From Actinomadura oligospora ATCC 43269 (GTDB lineage Bacteria; Actinomycetota; Actinomycetes; Streptosporangiales; Streptosporangiaceae): a stretch of DNA of 64,000 bases. Shown one piece after another: positions 1 through 8,157 of the stretch. The notes beneath the pieces were generated by a model. It worked only from the letters and a program-made list of their open reading frames with translations. It was not told the DNA's origin and did no database searches. The stretch is taken from contig NZ_JADG01000010.1 of NCBI RefSeq assembly GCF_000518265.1, forward strand, positions 248,001 to 312,000. The letters run 5' to 3'. Numbering within the stretch: the stretch's first letter is position 1; the number at the start of each line of letters is the position of its first letter. The position numbers and the translations under genes were made by a program.

Positions 1-63
1 AATCGACCCGTCGGCGCGTCCGCCGGACCCGTCCGCGACCTGGTCGCCCCGGGCCCTCAGATC

Positions 64-180
64 CCTGACCGACCGCGCCCGAGCCTGGGCCGCCGGAACC
101 TGAACCGCCAGGCCTGACCCGCCGGGCCTGAACCGTCGGAACCTGGGCTGCTGGAACCTGAACCGCCGGGTCGTCCGCAG
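64..180. repeat. Degenerate 29-bp tandem repeat
   Basis: Related units begin at 93, 122 and 151, each containing a version of CCGGAACCTGAACCG, and a more degraded unit may begin at 64. The 29-bp period is not a multiple of three, so it does not look like protein repeats. It lies just downstream of the leftward RHH gene, and no gene is visible between 1 and 182. Confidence 0.5.
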
Positions 181-182
181 GG

Positions 183-728
183 TCAGCGCACCCAGCCGGT
201 GTATCCGCGCACGCTCTGGGTCTGCGGCGGCCGTTCGGCGGCGCCGGTGGCGGGGCCCCGCTCGAACGCTCCGGCGATGGCGCGGACCAGCCAGGCGTTG
301 ACCGAGAGGCCCTGGCGTCCGGCCGCCTCCTCCACGCGCGTCTTGAGGTGCTCGGGCAGCCGCAGGGTCATCCGCGCGGTGCCGCCGTCCTCCACGGGCG
401 GGGGCCCGGCGGGCGGCGCGACGGCCTCGTGGACGCCCTCCATCCCGGCGCCGGACGGCTGCCCGACGGGCGGCGCGGTCTCCGGCGGCGTCACGACGAA
501 CGCGGGGTCGCCGCCGCGCAGCCGCACCTCGACCGAACCCGGCGCGAGGTCGCTGGTGATCTCGTCCGCCGCGGCCGACAACGCCTCCAGCAGCGTCAGC
601 CGGACCGACGCCTCGAGCACGCCCGACAGCCGCTCGGCCAGCGCGCGCGCCTCCGGCCCGCCCGCCTCGGCGGCGACCGCGAACTCCCGGCGAAGGTTCT
701 CCACGTAGGGCAGCAGATCCATGCGCAC
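183..728 (-). CDS. RHH (Arc/HicB-like) DNA-binding protein
   Basis: A 181-aa protein. The N-terminal ~65 residues are helical and acidic, then comes a Pro/Gly-rich linker, and residues ~118-155 (MTLRLPEHLKTRVEEAA...GLSVNAWLVRAI) form a typical ribbon-helix-helix with the beta strand MTLRLP. Such proteins are often annotated as HicB-family antitoxins, but no HicA toxin is visible here. In related actinobacteria a similar gene commonly precedes a DUF4097 protein, which would lie left of this window. Two TGACGTCA palindromes sit 17-45 bp upstream of the start, which suggests autoregulation. The start could be Met1 or Met3. Confidence 0.75.
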   Translation of the reverse strand: MRMDLLPYVENLRREFAVAAEAGGPEARALAERLSGVLEASVRLTLLEALSAAADEITSDLAPGSVEVRLRGGDPAFVVTPPETAPPVGQPSGAGMEGVHEAVAPPAGPPPVEDGGTARMTLRLPEHLKTRVEEAAGRQGLSVNAWLVRAIAGAFERGPATGAAERPPQTQSVRGYTGWVR

Positions 729-744
729 AACTATGACGCCACAT

Positions 745-773
745 TGACGTCACGTCAAGCCAGAATGACGTCA
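745..773. promoter_or_regulatory. Paired TGACGTCA operators
   Basis: Two perfect 8-bp palindromes, TGACGTCA, lie at 745-752 and 766-773, exactly 21 bp apart (two helical turns, same DNA face). Extra TGACG/CGTCA half-sites lie at 734-738 and 753-757. The block is just upstream of the leftward RHH gene, where its promoter should be. RHH proteins bind such repeats as dimer pairs, so an autorepressor site is inferred. Confidence 0.6.
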
Positions 774-805
774 CACGCCCTCGTGGGTCGGCAGGGACGC
801 GCAGG

Positions 806-1879
806 TCAGGACGCGGGGAGCCAGGACGGCCTGGCCCCCGGCCAGATCAGCCGGGGCGACCCGGCGTAGAACCGCCGCACCGCCGGGGGCAGGGTCTCAA
901 GGTAGCGGGCCACGCCGGTGACCACCGCGTCCTCGGCGTCCACCGCCACCCGGACGGGGAGGCCGGTCGCCTCGCGGAGCACCAGGGGCAGCCCCTTCAG
1001 CCGCGAACCGCCGCCCGTGAGCAGCATGCCCGTCGGGATGATGTCGGCCGACAGCTCCGGCGGGCACAGCGCGAGCGCCGTCCGGACCGTCCGGACGATG
1101 TCGGCGACCGGGGCCGCGACGGCCCGCTCCACGTCGGTGGACGACAGCACGGTCGCGCCGGGCAGCCCCGTCACGAGGTTCCGGCCGTGCACGACCATCC
1201 GGCGGGAGCGCTGCTTCCCGCGCGGACGCGCCGCGCCGACCCTGAGCTTGGCCTCGTCGGCGGTCTGCTCGGCGATGAGCAGCCCGTCCCGGTGCCGGAT
1301 CAGGGTGGCGATCGCGCGGGACAGCGCGTCGCCCCCGGCCAGGGAGTGGTGCGCGCAGATCAGCCCGCCCCAGGCGAGCACCGCCACGCTGGTCGCGGTC
1401 GCCCCGACGTCCACGACCATGGTCGCGTGCGTGCCCTCCACCGGCAGGTCCGCGCCGAGCGCGGCGGCCATCGGGGTCGGGACCAGATGCGCCTGCCGGG
1501 TGCCGACCGAGTACAGCACCTCCCGCAGCGCCCGCTCCTGGACGTCGGTCAGCGTCGTCGGCACGGCCACCGCCAGCCGCGGCTTCACCAGGTACGGACG
1601 CCTGCCCTGCGCGGCCCGGACCAGGCGGCGCAGCAGCCGGGAGGCGGGCTCGGTGTCGACCGGGATCCCGGCCTCGAACGGCCGCTCGAACCGGACCCAG
1701 GGCAGCGCGCGCCGCCGCATCTCGGCGGCCGAGTCCCCGGCGGCCAGCATCCGCCCGGTGCGCGCGCAGGTCGCCAGCAGCGGCGGCTGCGCGACGACCT
1801 TCCCGCGTCCCCGGACGTGCACCCGCACGCTGCGGGACCCGAGGTCGATGGCGATGTCGGGGGAGAAGACCGGGTTCAT
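806..1879 (-). CDS. MreB-like actin-family ATPase
   Basis: A 357-aa protein counted from the ATG at 1879, which has GGGGAGGG about 8 nt upstream; longer in-frame starts have no comparable site. Actin-fold motifs appear in order: DIAIDLGS near residues 8-15 (phosphate-1), VVDVGATATSVAV in the middle (phosphate-2) and GMLLTGGGSRLKGLP near the C-terminus (adenosine pocket). The length fits MreB/Mbl (~340 aa). Divergent residues and the lack of mreC/mreD neighbours suggest an accessory MreB-like protein, such as those tied to spore-wall or morphology functions in actinomycetes, rather than the main shape determinant. Confidence 0.8.
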   Translation of the reverse strand: MNPVFSPDIAIDLGSRSVRVHVRGRGKVVAQPPLLATCARTGRMLAAGDSAAEMRRRALPWVRFERPFEAGIPVDTEPASRLLRRLVRAAQGRRPYLVKPRLAVAVPTTLTDVQERALREVLYSVGTRQAHLVPTPMAAALGADLPVEGTHATMVVDVGATATSVAVLAWGGLICAHHSLAGGDALSRAIATLIRHRDGLLIAEQTADEAKLRVGAARPRGKQRSRRMVVHGRNLVTGLPGATVLSSTDVERAVAAPVADIVRTVRTALALCPPELSADIIPTGMLLTGGGSRLKGLPLVLREATGLPVRVAVDAEDAVVTGVARYLETLPPAVRRFYAGSPRLIWPGARPSWLPAS

Positions 1880-2209
1880 GTCCGTCGCCCTCCCCGTGGC
1901 CTGGCGCCCGTCCGCACTGGTCGCGGGGGCGGCGGGGAGGGATGGGCCGTGGGGCCTGGGGCCCGGAGGGCCGGGGTTCGGGAGGCCGGACGGCGGTGGA
2001 CCGGAAGGGGAGCGCGCAGCGCGGGAATGCCCATGATCGTTTCTTGCCCGCGACGGGGTCCGGACCAAGTCAAAGCCCGCTCATGATTCGGCTCAAAACC
2101 GGCCCGGCGGGCGGCGCGGCGACCCCGGAGGGTTCTCGTCCCGGGGAATCACCTGATCATCTTCGGTGTTGCAGCGCGGGTCAGCGGCAGAACGTGTGAA
2201 GGGCTCTTT
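1880..2209. other. Divergent intergenic region, no gene seen
   Basis: This 330-bp spacer separates the leftward MreB-like gene from the rightward oxidoreductase and must hold both promoters. I found no convincing small gene, hairpin or clear promoter hexamer pair. Confidence 0.5.
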
Positions 2210-3115
2210 GTGCGCGCCATACAGATCGACCGGTTCGGTGCCCCCGGCATCCTCGGCCTCACCGAGGCCCCGCGGCCCAAGCAGGGGCCCGGGGACATCC
2301 TGATCCGGACCATCGCGACCAGCATCAACCCCGTGGACGACAAGACGCGGGAGGGGTCCATCGGCGACGGGACGCCCCCGCTGCCGATGACGCTCGGCTG
2401 GGACCTGGCCGGAGTCGTCGTCGACGGCGGGGACAGCGGCCTGGCCGCCGGGGAACGCGTCATCGCGATGTCGCACCAGCTCGGCAGCGGCCGGGGCACC
2501 TGGGCCGACCTGGTCGCGCTGCCCGCGCAGGCGGTCGGCTTCGCCCCGCACGCGGTCACCCTGGCCGAGGCCGCCACCCTGCCGCTGCCCGGCCTGACGG
2601 CCCTGCAGACCCTCGACTGGCTCGCGGTCTCCCCCGGGGAGCGCCTGCTGATCGCGGGCGCGGCGGGCGCGGTCGGCGGACTGGCCCTGCAGATCGCCCG
2701 GGCGCGGGGCGTCAGGGTCGACGCCCTGGTCTCCCGGGACGCGCAGGCCGCCTTCGCCCGTTCCCATGGCGCCGACCGGGTCGTCACCGACGCCGCCGCC
2801 CTCGAGGACCGCGCCTACGACGCCGTCTTCGACACCTTCGGCGCCTTCGCGACCGAGGCGGTGGCCGACGGCGGCCGGTACGCCTCGATCGCCACCCAGG
2901 CCGGGCCCGTCCCCGACCTGTCCGGACGCGGCGTCCGCACCACCGTCCACCAGGTGCGCGAGGACGGCGCCGGACTGGACGAGCTCACCGAGCTCGTCGA
3001 CCACGGAGCCCTGCGGCTGCGCGTGCACGCCACGTTCAGCGTCCACGACGTCCAGGCCGCGCACGAGCGCTTCCACGAGGGCGGCCTCACCGGGAAGATC
3101 GTCCTGACCTTCTGA
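2210..3115 (+). CDS. Zinc-independent NADP-dependent oxidoreductase
   Basis: A 301-aa medium-chain dehydrogenase/reductase of the quinone-oxidoreductase type. It has an N-terminal GroES-like domain (GDILIRTIATSINPVDDKTR), the nucleotide-binding glycine motif AGAAGAVGGLALQIARARG near residue 150, and the family ending GKIVLTF. No zinc-binding cysteine cluster is present. The likely reaction is NAD(P)H-dependent reduction of quinones or enones in the cytoplasm; the substrate is unknown. The GTG start at 2210 is preceded by AAGGG. It is monocistronic and converges on the next gene across a strong hairpin. Confidence 0.85.
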   Translation: MRAIQIDRFGAPGILGLTEAPRPKQGPGDILIRTIATSINPVDDKTREGSIGDGTPPLPMTLGWDLAGVVVDGGDSGLAAGERVIAMSHQLGSGRGTWADLVALPAQAVGFAPHAVTLAEAATLPLPGLTALQTLDWLAVSPGERLLIAGAAGAVGGLALQIARARGVRVDALVSRDAQAAFARSHGADRVVTDAAALEDRAYDAVFDTFGAFATEAVADGGRYASIATQAGPVPDLSGRGVRTTVHQVREDGAGLDELTELVDHGALRLRVHATFSVHDVQAAHERFHEGGLTGKIVLTF

Positions 3116-3126
3116 GCCGGACCCCT

Positions 3127-3161
3127 GGTCCTCCGGCCCGGGGGATCGGGGCCGGAGGACC
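3127..3161. terminator. Bidirectional hairpin terminator
   Basis: GGTCCTCCGGCCC (3127-3139) pairs perfectly with its complement at 3149-3161. It lies between the stop codons of two convergent genes and has no U-tract, which is common in high-GC actinobacteria. Confidence 0.7.
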
Positions 3162-3167
3162 GGGGGC

Positions 3168-4493
3168 TCAGGCGTTCTGGTCGAGAAGGGCGCGGGCGGC
3201 GGCGGCGCTGGACGGTTCGGGATGGTGCTCGGCCATCAGGGCCAGGACGCGGTCCGTCCACGGGTGGTCGGACTCGGCGAACAGGCCCAGCAGCTTGGCG
3301 AACTTGTCCCCGGGCCAGCCCGTGTAGCCCAGTTCGGTGATGATCGCGTGCGGGGTGTGCTCGCCGCTCTCCATGCCCTCCGCGACCATGTCGATCAGGG
3401 CCCAGGCGTCGGACCCGGGCGGCGCGGGCCGGGGCAGGACGTCGCGCTCCCCGTCGTCCAGCCTGCTCCGGGCCAGGCCGCCGAGCGCCGGGTCGTCCGC
3501 GAGTTCCACCAGGGCGAGCCGTCCCGCCTCGCCGAACGCCCTGCCGTACTTGCCGCCCAGGATGTCCAGCCCCGCGCGCCGGGCGCCGGGAGCGACGCCC
3601 CGGAGCGCCGCGGCGAACTCGGCCGCGCCGTCCTCCTGCGTCCGGCCGCCGTGGACGAGCCACAGCCGCACCTCCGGATCGACCATGAACGACGGGTAGA
3701 ACGGCAGCGCCTCCAGCAGCCCGGCCGCGTCGCCGTCCGCGTGGTCGCCGACCATCGGCACCCGGATCCCCGTCGCGTCCTCCAGCAGGACGCGGGTCAC
3801 CGACCGGCCGAGCGGCGTGATGCCGACGTTCGCGGCGGTGTACTCCACCAGCCCGCACTCGTGCAGCGCGTCCAGGTGGTGACCCATCGTGGCCCGGCCG
3901 TCCTCGTCCAGCCACGGGGTGATGCTCGTGCGGGGGATCGGCTGGTCGTAGGTGTAGATCGAGACGAGCAGGTTCGAGGTGAGCCCCTGCCGCCCGTCCT
4001 GGCCCCACTCGTCGAGCAGGGCGATCACGGTGCGGTGCCAGGCGGCGAGCGCCAGGTCCTCGTCGGGTCCGGTCAGCGAGAGGGCGGTCGCGCCGGGCCG
4101 CAGCACCCCGGTGTCGTGGTCGGAGTGCAGGATGCCCGCCCTGACCAGGACGTCCCAGAACACCCGGGCCGCGTGGCGCAGCGCGTCACCGCGCGGCGCG
4201 GTGTCGGGGAGCCGCTCCCGGACGAGCGCGAGCACGTCGTCCGGCACCGGATCCCCGTCCGGGACGAGCGGGCGCCCCCGGCGCGCCCAGTCGACGTGCG
4301 CGCTCACCATCCCGTACATGTCGCACGCCCGCAGCGCCGCCACCAGCTCGGGGACGGGCGCGACGAGCACCGGGGGGATGTGCGCGCCGGGGACGGGCCC
4401 CGCCCCCGACAGGTAGGACGTTCCCTGGGCGGGACTGCGCCGTTCGAGCGCCTCCCCGACGATGATCTCGCTGAGCCCGTGCGTGGTCCTCAT
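3168..4493 (-). CDS. Protein of unknown function, winged-helix-like segment
   Basis: A 441-aa protein counted from the ATG at 4493 (MRTTHGLSEIIV); upstream in-frame starts would add Arg-rich sequence with no RBS. Around the middle, MGHHLDALHECGLVEYTA looks like the recognition-helix/wing part of a winged helix. The rest is mostly helical, and the C-terminal third (FAKLLGLFAESDHPWTDR) has HEAT-like character. No signal peptide or membrane segment is present. I do not recognise the family. Its 3' end converges on the oxidoreductase gene. Confidence 0.6.
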   Translation of the reverse strand: MRTTHGLSEIIVGEALERRSPAQGTSYLSGAGPVPGAHIPPVLVAPVPELVAALRACDMYGMVSAHVDWARRGRPLVPDGDPVPDDVLALVRERLPDTAPRGDALRHAARVFWDVLVRAGILHSDHDTGVLRPGATALSLTGPDEDLALAAWHRTVIALLDEWGQDGRQGLTSNLLVSIYTYDQPIPRTSITPWLDEDGRATMGHHLDALHECGLVEYTAANVGITPLGRSVTRVLLEDATGIRVPMVGDHADGDAAGLLEALPFYPSFMVDPEVRLWLVHGGRTQEDGAAEFAAALRGVAPGARRAGLDILGGKYGRAFGEAGRLALVELADDPALGGLARSRLDDGERDVLPRPAPPGSDAWALIDMVAEGMESGEHTPHAIITELGYTGWPGDKFAKLLGLFAESDHPWTDRVLALMAEHHPEPSSAAAARALLDQNA

Positions 4494-4670
4494 GGCGCAC
4501 GAAGCGTAGTCACGACACGACGCTCCGGCACCCCGTTCACCGGAAAGGGTCCCTTTCCCGGACAACGTCCGAAGCCGTCGAAGTGCCGCGCGACGGGCCC
4601 GAGGCACTCGGGATCGTGGTTACGCACCGCGACGTTGCGGGAAGGTTCCACCGGGAATGGGGGATTTGTC

Positions 4671-5048
4671 ATGTCAGAAGCAAAGGCCGCCGCCGTCGCG
4701 ACGGAGGAGATCGACCACCAGCACGGAGGATCGCACGCGGGCAGGCCGAGCTCGTGGGTCGCCGTCGCCATCGTCTTCCTGGGGTTCGTGGTCGGCGGCG
4801 TGGCGCTGTGCGTCGGGCCGAACTGGGTGGTGTTCGTCGTCGGCGCGGTGATCGTCGCCGTCGGTCTCGTGGCCTGCGGGGTCGTCCACCTGTTCTCCGA
4901 CGTCGTCGTGGACGCGCCGCGCGTGATCCCGGAGATCGTGGACTACTCGCTGTTCGGGCACAGCACCGAGCGGCGGCGGGGCGGTTCCGCCGAGGAGCCG
5001 AAGCGCTTCTCGGTCCGCACCGACACCCAGCAGTTCCCACACGGCTGA
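4671..5048 (+). CDS. HGxxPAAW-like two-TM membrane protein
   Basis: A 125-aa protein with GGGAATGGGGGA just before the ATG at 4671. Residues 18-29 (HGGSHAGRPSSW) match the cytoplasmic HG...W signature of the actinobacterial HGxxPAAW (DUF6704-type) family. Two hydrophobic segments follow at about 30-48 and 52-74, then a hydrophilic C-tail. The family is small, membrane-bound and uncharacterised. The tail is longer than usual (about 50 residues). A strong hairpin follows, so it is probably monocistronic. Confidence 0.75.
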   Translation: MSEAKAAAVATEEIDHQHGGSHAGRPSSWVAVAIVFLGFVVGGVALCVGPNWVVFVVGAVIVAVGLVACGVVHLFSDVVVDAPRVIPEIVDYSLFGHSTERRRGGSAEEPKRFSVRTDTQQFPHG

Positions 5049-5073
5049 CCCTCCCCACCTCGCGTTTCCGCTC

Positions 5074-5110
5074 AAGATCCGCCCCGGGCTGTTCGTCCGG
5101 GGCGGATCTT
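5074..5110 (+). terminator. Strong hairpin terminator
   Basis: AAGATCCGCCCCGG (5074-5087) pairs perfectly over 14 bp with 5097-5110 across a 9-nt loop. It lies 26 bp after the HGxxPAAW-like gene. Confidence 0.85.
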
Positions 5111-5267
5111 ACTTCGTAAAGGGCGGCGGCACCGGGCGCATCGGAGGTCGCGGCGGGGAACGTCGGAAAACTCTCAGAACGGCGACATACGCCGTTCGCC
5201 GGAGGGAAGGGCCCGCTTCGGGTTTGGATAGGGGCGTGCGGAACCCGTGACGAGAGGGAAGCACACC

Positions 5268-7199
5268 GTGATCGACGACCCCGCAGACCCCGCTCGCGCC
5301 GGGGTGAAAGTGATCTGGATGCGCGGCATCGCCGACGCCGGCCCCCGCCGCGCGACCCGCGCCCTCGCCGACGCCCTGTTCGAGGCGTTCGGGAAGGGCG
5401 CCGCGCGCACCGGCGTGCTCCAGGCCTGCGCCCCGCGCGCCACCGCCCTGCCGCAGAGCCGCCTGCTCGGCTCCCGTGCGGCGACCCTGCCGCTACCGCC
5501 GCCCCGCGCGCCGCTCCCCGGCGACGACGCGGGCATCCGGCCGTGGCGCTTCGACCGTGAGGAGGGCGACGGGGCGGATCCGCCCCGGCTGGTCGCCCGC
5601 ACCACCGCCCGCTGGAGCGACCCGGCCGCGGGCGCCGTCCGCGCGGCGATCGTGCTGCGCGACTCGCCCCGGGGGCTGGTCGAGTGGGGCGTCGCCGCGC
5701 ACGCGGAACGAGGCTGGACGCACCGCGCGGTGCCCCCGTGCGTGCGGCTCGGCATCGACCGGCAGCACATCTGCGACTCGGGCGGGCTGCCGGTGACCGG
5801 CGAGCCGCTGAAGCTGTTCCCGCTGGACGGCGTCCCGCCGGACGACGGGGCCGAGGACGAGCGGCTCGCGCTGGTCGCGGGCAGCCTCGGGCATCCCGAG
5901 CGCAGCGTCGGCGTGCTGGTCGTGTCGCTCGACTCGCGCAAGGCGCTGAGCAGCATCGACACGCTCTTCCGGGTGCACTGGCCAGGACTGCTGAGCGTGG
6001 CGGTGGTGATCGAGCCGGGCCGCCGGGTGCTGGCCGGGCTGCTGCCCGAGCGGGCCATACCGGCGGGCGGGGCGCGGTACTTCGGCCCGTCCGGGAACGC
6101 CGAGGACGACACGACGTTCACCCGCGCGGCCGTCCGGGACCGGCACGGCCTGCTGACCGCGCTGCTCGACGACGCGCTGGCCGTGCGGGCCGAGGCGTCC
6201 CCGACGGGCGTCGCGGTCGACGCGGCGACGCTGCTGACCGAGCACCTGCCGCGCCGGCTGCGTCCGCAGGTCCCGCCACCGGCGAAGCCGCCGGAGCAGG
6301 AGTCGTCCGGCGAGCAGGCGCCCGCGTCCGCGTCCGGTGAGGGGGCGGAGGCGTCCGAGCTGGACCGGCTGCGATCCCGTGTGGCCGAGATGGAGTCGGT
6401 GCTGGCCGGCGTCGAGCGGCGCGCGGAGCGGCGGCTGACGCTGCTCCAGGACGAGGCGTCCGCCGCGAAGCAGGCGCGGACGCAGGCCGAGCAGCACGCC
6501 GACCACCTCGCCGGGCAGCTCGCGGAGGCGCTCACCGAGCGGGACCTGTTCGCGGAGGCGCTGGACGACGCGGAGGCCGAGCGCGACGCGGCCGTCCGGG
6601 ACCGGGGGGTGCTGGCGGCGCGGCTCGCCGACGTCGCCCCGGCGGTCGCGAGCGCGCCGCCGCCCGCCGCGTCCGGCGACCGGGTGCCGGGCTCGTTCGA
6701 GGCGCTGATCGCCGAGATCGCCGCGCGGCATCCGCTGCTCGTGCTGGACGACCTGGACGGTTCGGTGGCCGCCGCGCTCGACCCGCATCCCAAGGCGGCG
6801 TCGTGGCGGCGCAAGGCGCGGGACGCGCTCACCACGCTGGACGCCTACGCGCGGGCCAAGCAACGGGCCCGCCGGGCCGGGACCCCGCCCGGCCCCCACC
6901 TGTCGGATCTGCTGGCGTTCGTCCGGTCGGGCGCCCCCGGCGCCCTGATCAGCGCGAACATCATCGCGCTGGCGGAGTCGGACCGGGTGGAGCACCAGGA
7001 GAAGTTCCGGCAGGCGCGGATGTTCCCGGTCCGTCCGGCGACGCATCCGTCCGGCCGGGCCTGCTTCACCGCCCACATCAAGCTCGAGCGCTGCAAACCC
7101 CCCGCCCCCCGGCTGCACTTCTTCGACGACACCGACAACACCGGGCTGATCTACATCGGCTACCTGGGCCCGCACCTGGCGACCGGCCGGACGAACTGA
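5268..7199 (+). CDS. Large coiled-coil protein of unknown function
   Basis: A 643-aa protein. The GTG at 5268 is preferred because GAGAGGGAA lies 7 nt upstream; a GTG at 5247 would add 7 residues. The N-terminal ~330 residues are a globular alpha/beta region, residues ~355-450 form a charged Glu/Arg/Ala-rich coiled coil, and ~470-560 are helical. The last ~80 residues carry well-conserved-looking motifs: FTAHIKLER, LHFFDDTDNTGLIYIGYLGPHL and a terminal TGRTN. The C-terminal block resembles a module seen at the ends of other actinobacterial hypothetical proteins, but I cannot assign a function. No signal peptide or membrane segment is present. It is monocistronic between two hairpins. Confidence 0.75.
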   Translation: MIDDPADPARAGVKVIWMRGIADAGPRRATRALADALFEAFGKGAARTGVLQACAPRATALPQSRLLGSRAATLPLPPPRAPLPGDDAGIRPWRFDREEGDGADPPRLVARTTARWSDPAAGAVRAAIVLRDSPRGLVEWGVAAHAERGWTHRAVPPCVRLGIDRQHICDSGGLPVTGEPLKLFPLDGVPPDDGAEDERLALVAGSLGHPERSVGVLVVSLDSRKALSSIDTLFRVHWPGLLSVAVVIEPGRRVLAGLLPERAIPAGGARYFGPSGNAEDDTTFTRAAVRDRHGLLTALLDDALAVRAEASPTGVAVDAATLLTEHLPRRLRPQVPPPAKPPEQESSGEQAPASASGEGAEASELDRLRSRVAEMESVLAGVERRAERRLTLLQDEASAAKQARTQAEQHADHLAGQLAEALTERDLFAEALDDAEAERDAAVRDRGVLAARLADVAPAVASAPPPAASGDRVPGSFEALIAEIAARHPLLVLDDLDGSVAAALDPHPKAASWRRKARDALTTLDAYARAKQRARRAGTPPGPHLSDLLAFVRSGAPGALISANIIALAESDRVEHQEKFRQARMFPVRPATHPSGRACFTAHIKLERCKPPAPRLHFFDDTDNTGLIYIGYLGPHLATGRTN

Positions 7200-7203
7200 C
7201 CGT

Positions 7204-7240
7204 CGGCCCGCGCGGTCGTGGCGTCGACTCGCGCGGGCCG
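7204..7240. terminator. Bidirectional hairpin terminator
   Basis: CGGCCCGCGCG (7204-7214) pairs perfectly with 7230-7240. It lies between the convergent coiled-coil gene and the methionine aminopeptidase gene. Confidence 0.7.
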
Positions 7241-7270
7241 TCCGGCCGGGGCGTGGGGGTCGTCCGCCGG

Positions 7271-8071
7271 TCAGGCCGAGGGTGAGGCGGAGTCCGCGTG
7301 GTGCGGCTGGCGTTCGGTGAGCACCAGGGGGCCGTCCTCGGTGATCGCGATCGTGTGCTCGGAGTGGGCGGTGCGTGAGCCGTCGGCGGACCGGATGGTC
7401 CAGCCGTCCGGGTCGAAGACGATCTGGTCGGTGGTGCGGGCGATCCAGGGTTCGAGCGCCAGGGTCAGGCCCGACCGGAGCTTGAGTCCGCGGCCCGCGC
7501 GGCCCCTGTTGGGGACGTGGGGGTCCTCGTGCATGGTCCTTCCGAGTCCGTGGCCGCCGAACTCGGTGTTGATCGGGTAGCCGTAGCCGGTGGTGACCGC
7601 CTCGATCGCCGCCGAGATGTCGCCGAGCCGGTTGCCCGGGACGGCGGCCTTGATGCCCGCCTCGAGCGCCTCCTCGGTCGCGCGGATGAGCCGCAGGTCG
7701 TCGCCCGCCGGGGTGCCCACGACGACGGTGCGGGCGGAGTCGGCGACCCAGCCGTCGATCTCGACGGCGATGTCCATGCTGAGGACGTCGCCGTCGCGCA
7801 GCGCGTAGTCGTGGGGCAGCCCGTGGAGCACCGCGTCGTTGACCGACAGGCAGATGACGTTGCGGAACGGGCCGCGGCCGAAGGACGGCGCGTAGTCCCA
7901 GTAGCAGGACTTCGCCCCGCGCTCGCGGATCCGGTCGCGGACGTGGTGCTCCAGGTCGAGCAGGTTGACGCCCACGTCCGCGATGTCGCCGAGCTCGGAC
8001 AGGATCTGGGCGACGAACCGCCCGGTGGTGCGCATCCGCTCGATCTCCGCGGGCGACTTCAACTCGATCAT
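7271..8071 (-). CDS. map: Type I methionine aminopeptidase
   Basis: A 266-aa enzyme that removes initiator methionine from nascent proteins in the cytosol. All metal ligands and catalytic histidines are visible: H83 (HGLP), D100, D111, H174 (GGHGLG), H181, E207 (ALEPW) and E238. There is no N-terminal zinc-finger extension. The ATG at 8071 has GAGGG about 8 nt upstream. It is not in a ribosomal-protein operon, as the housekeeping copy usually is, but stands divergent from a small XRE regulator; this suggests a second, regulated copy. The shared promoter region carries two identical operator-like repeats. Confidence 0.93.
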   Translation of the reverse strand: MIELKSPAEIERMRTTGRFVAQILSELGDIADVGVNLLDLEHHVRDRIRERGAKSCYWDYAPSFGRGPFRNVICLSVNDAVLHGLPHDYALRDGDVLSMDIAVEIDGWVADSARTVVVGTPAGDDLRLIRATEEALEAGIKAAVPGNRLGDISAAIEAVTTGYGYPINTEFGGHGLGRTMHEDPHVPNRGRAGRGLKLRSGLTLALEPWIARTTDQIVFDPDGWTIRSADGSRTAHSEHTIAITEDGPLVLTERQPHHADSASPSA

Positions 8072-8098
8072 GGGTGCCCTCGCACGTCGCTGTGTGTC

Positions 8099-8151
8099 GG
8101 TATTAAAATACCAACGTAGCGGTTGCGGTATTAAAATACCAACCGTACTCT
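8099..8151. promoter_or_regulatory. Twin operators and leaderless XRE promoter
   Basis: Two identical inverted repeats, GGTATT-AA-AATACC, lie at 8099-8112 and 8127-8140 with 28-bp spacing; identity extends to CGGTATTAAAATACCAAC. The rightward promoter reads TTGCGG (8123-8128), a 17-bp spacer and TACTCT (8146-8151), with the regulator's ATG 6 nt later, so the mRNA is probably leaderless. Operator 2 overlaps the -35 end and the spacer, so binding there would repress the regulator. Operator 1 lies 28 bp from the map start. Confidence 0.75.
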
Positions 8152-8157
8152 TGCGGC

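Noticed and set aside
183..728. HicAB toxin-antitoxin system
   Set aside because: Only an RHH protein is present; no HicA-type toxin is visible on either side within the window.
3222..5048. 608-aa rightward frame
   Set aside because: It covers the antisense of the 441-aa leftward gene; only its last 125 residues (HGxxPAAW-like protein) have an RBS and sensible sequence.
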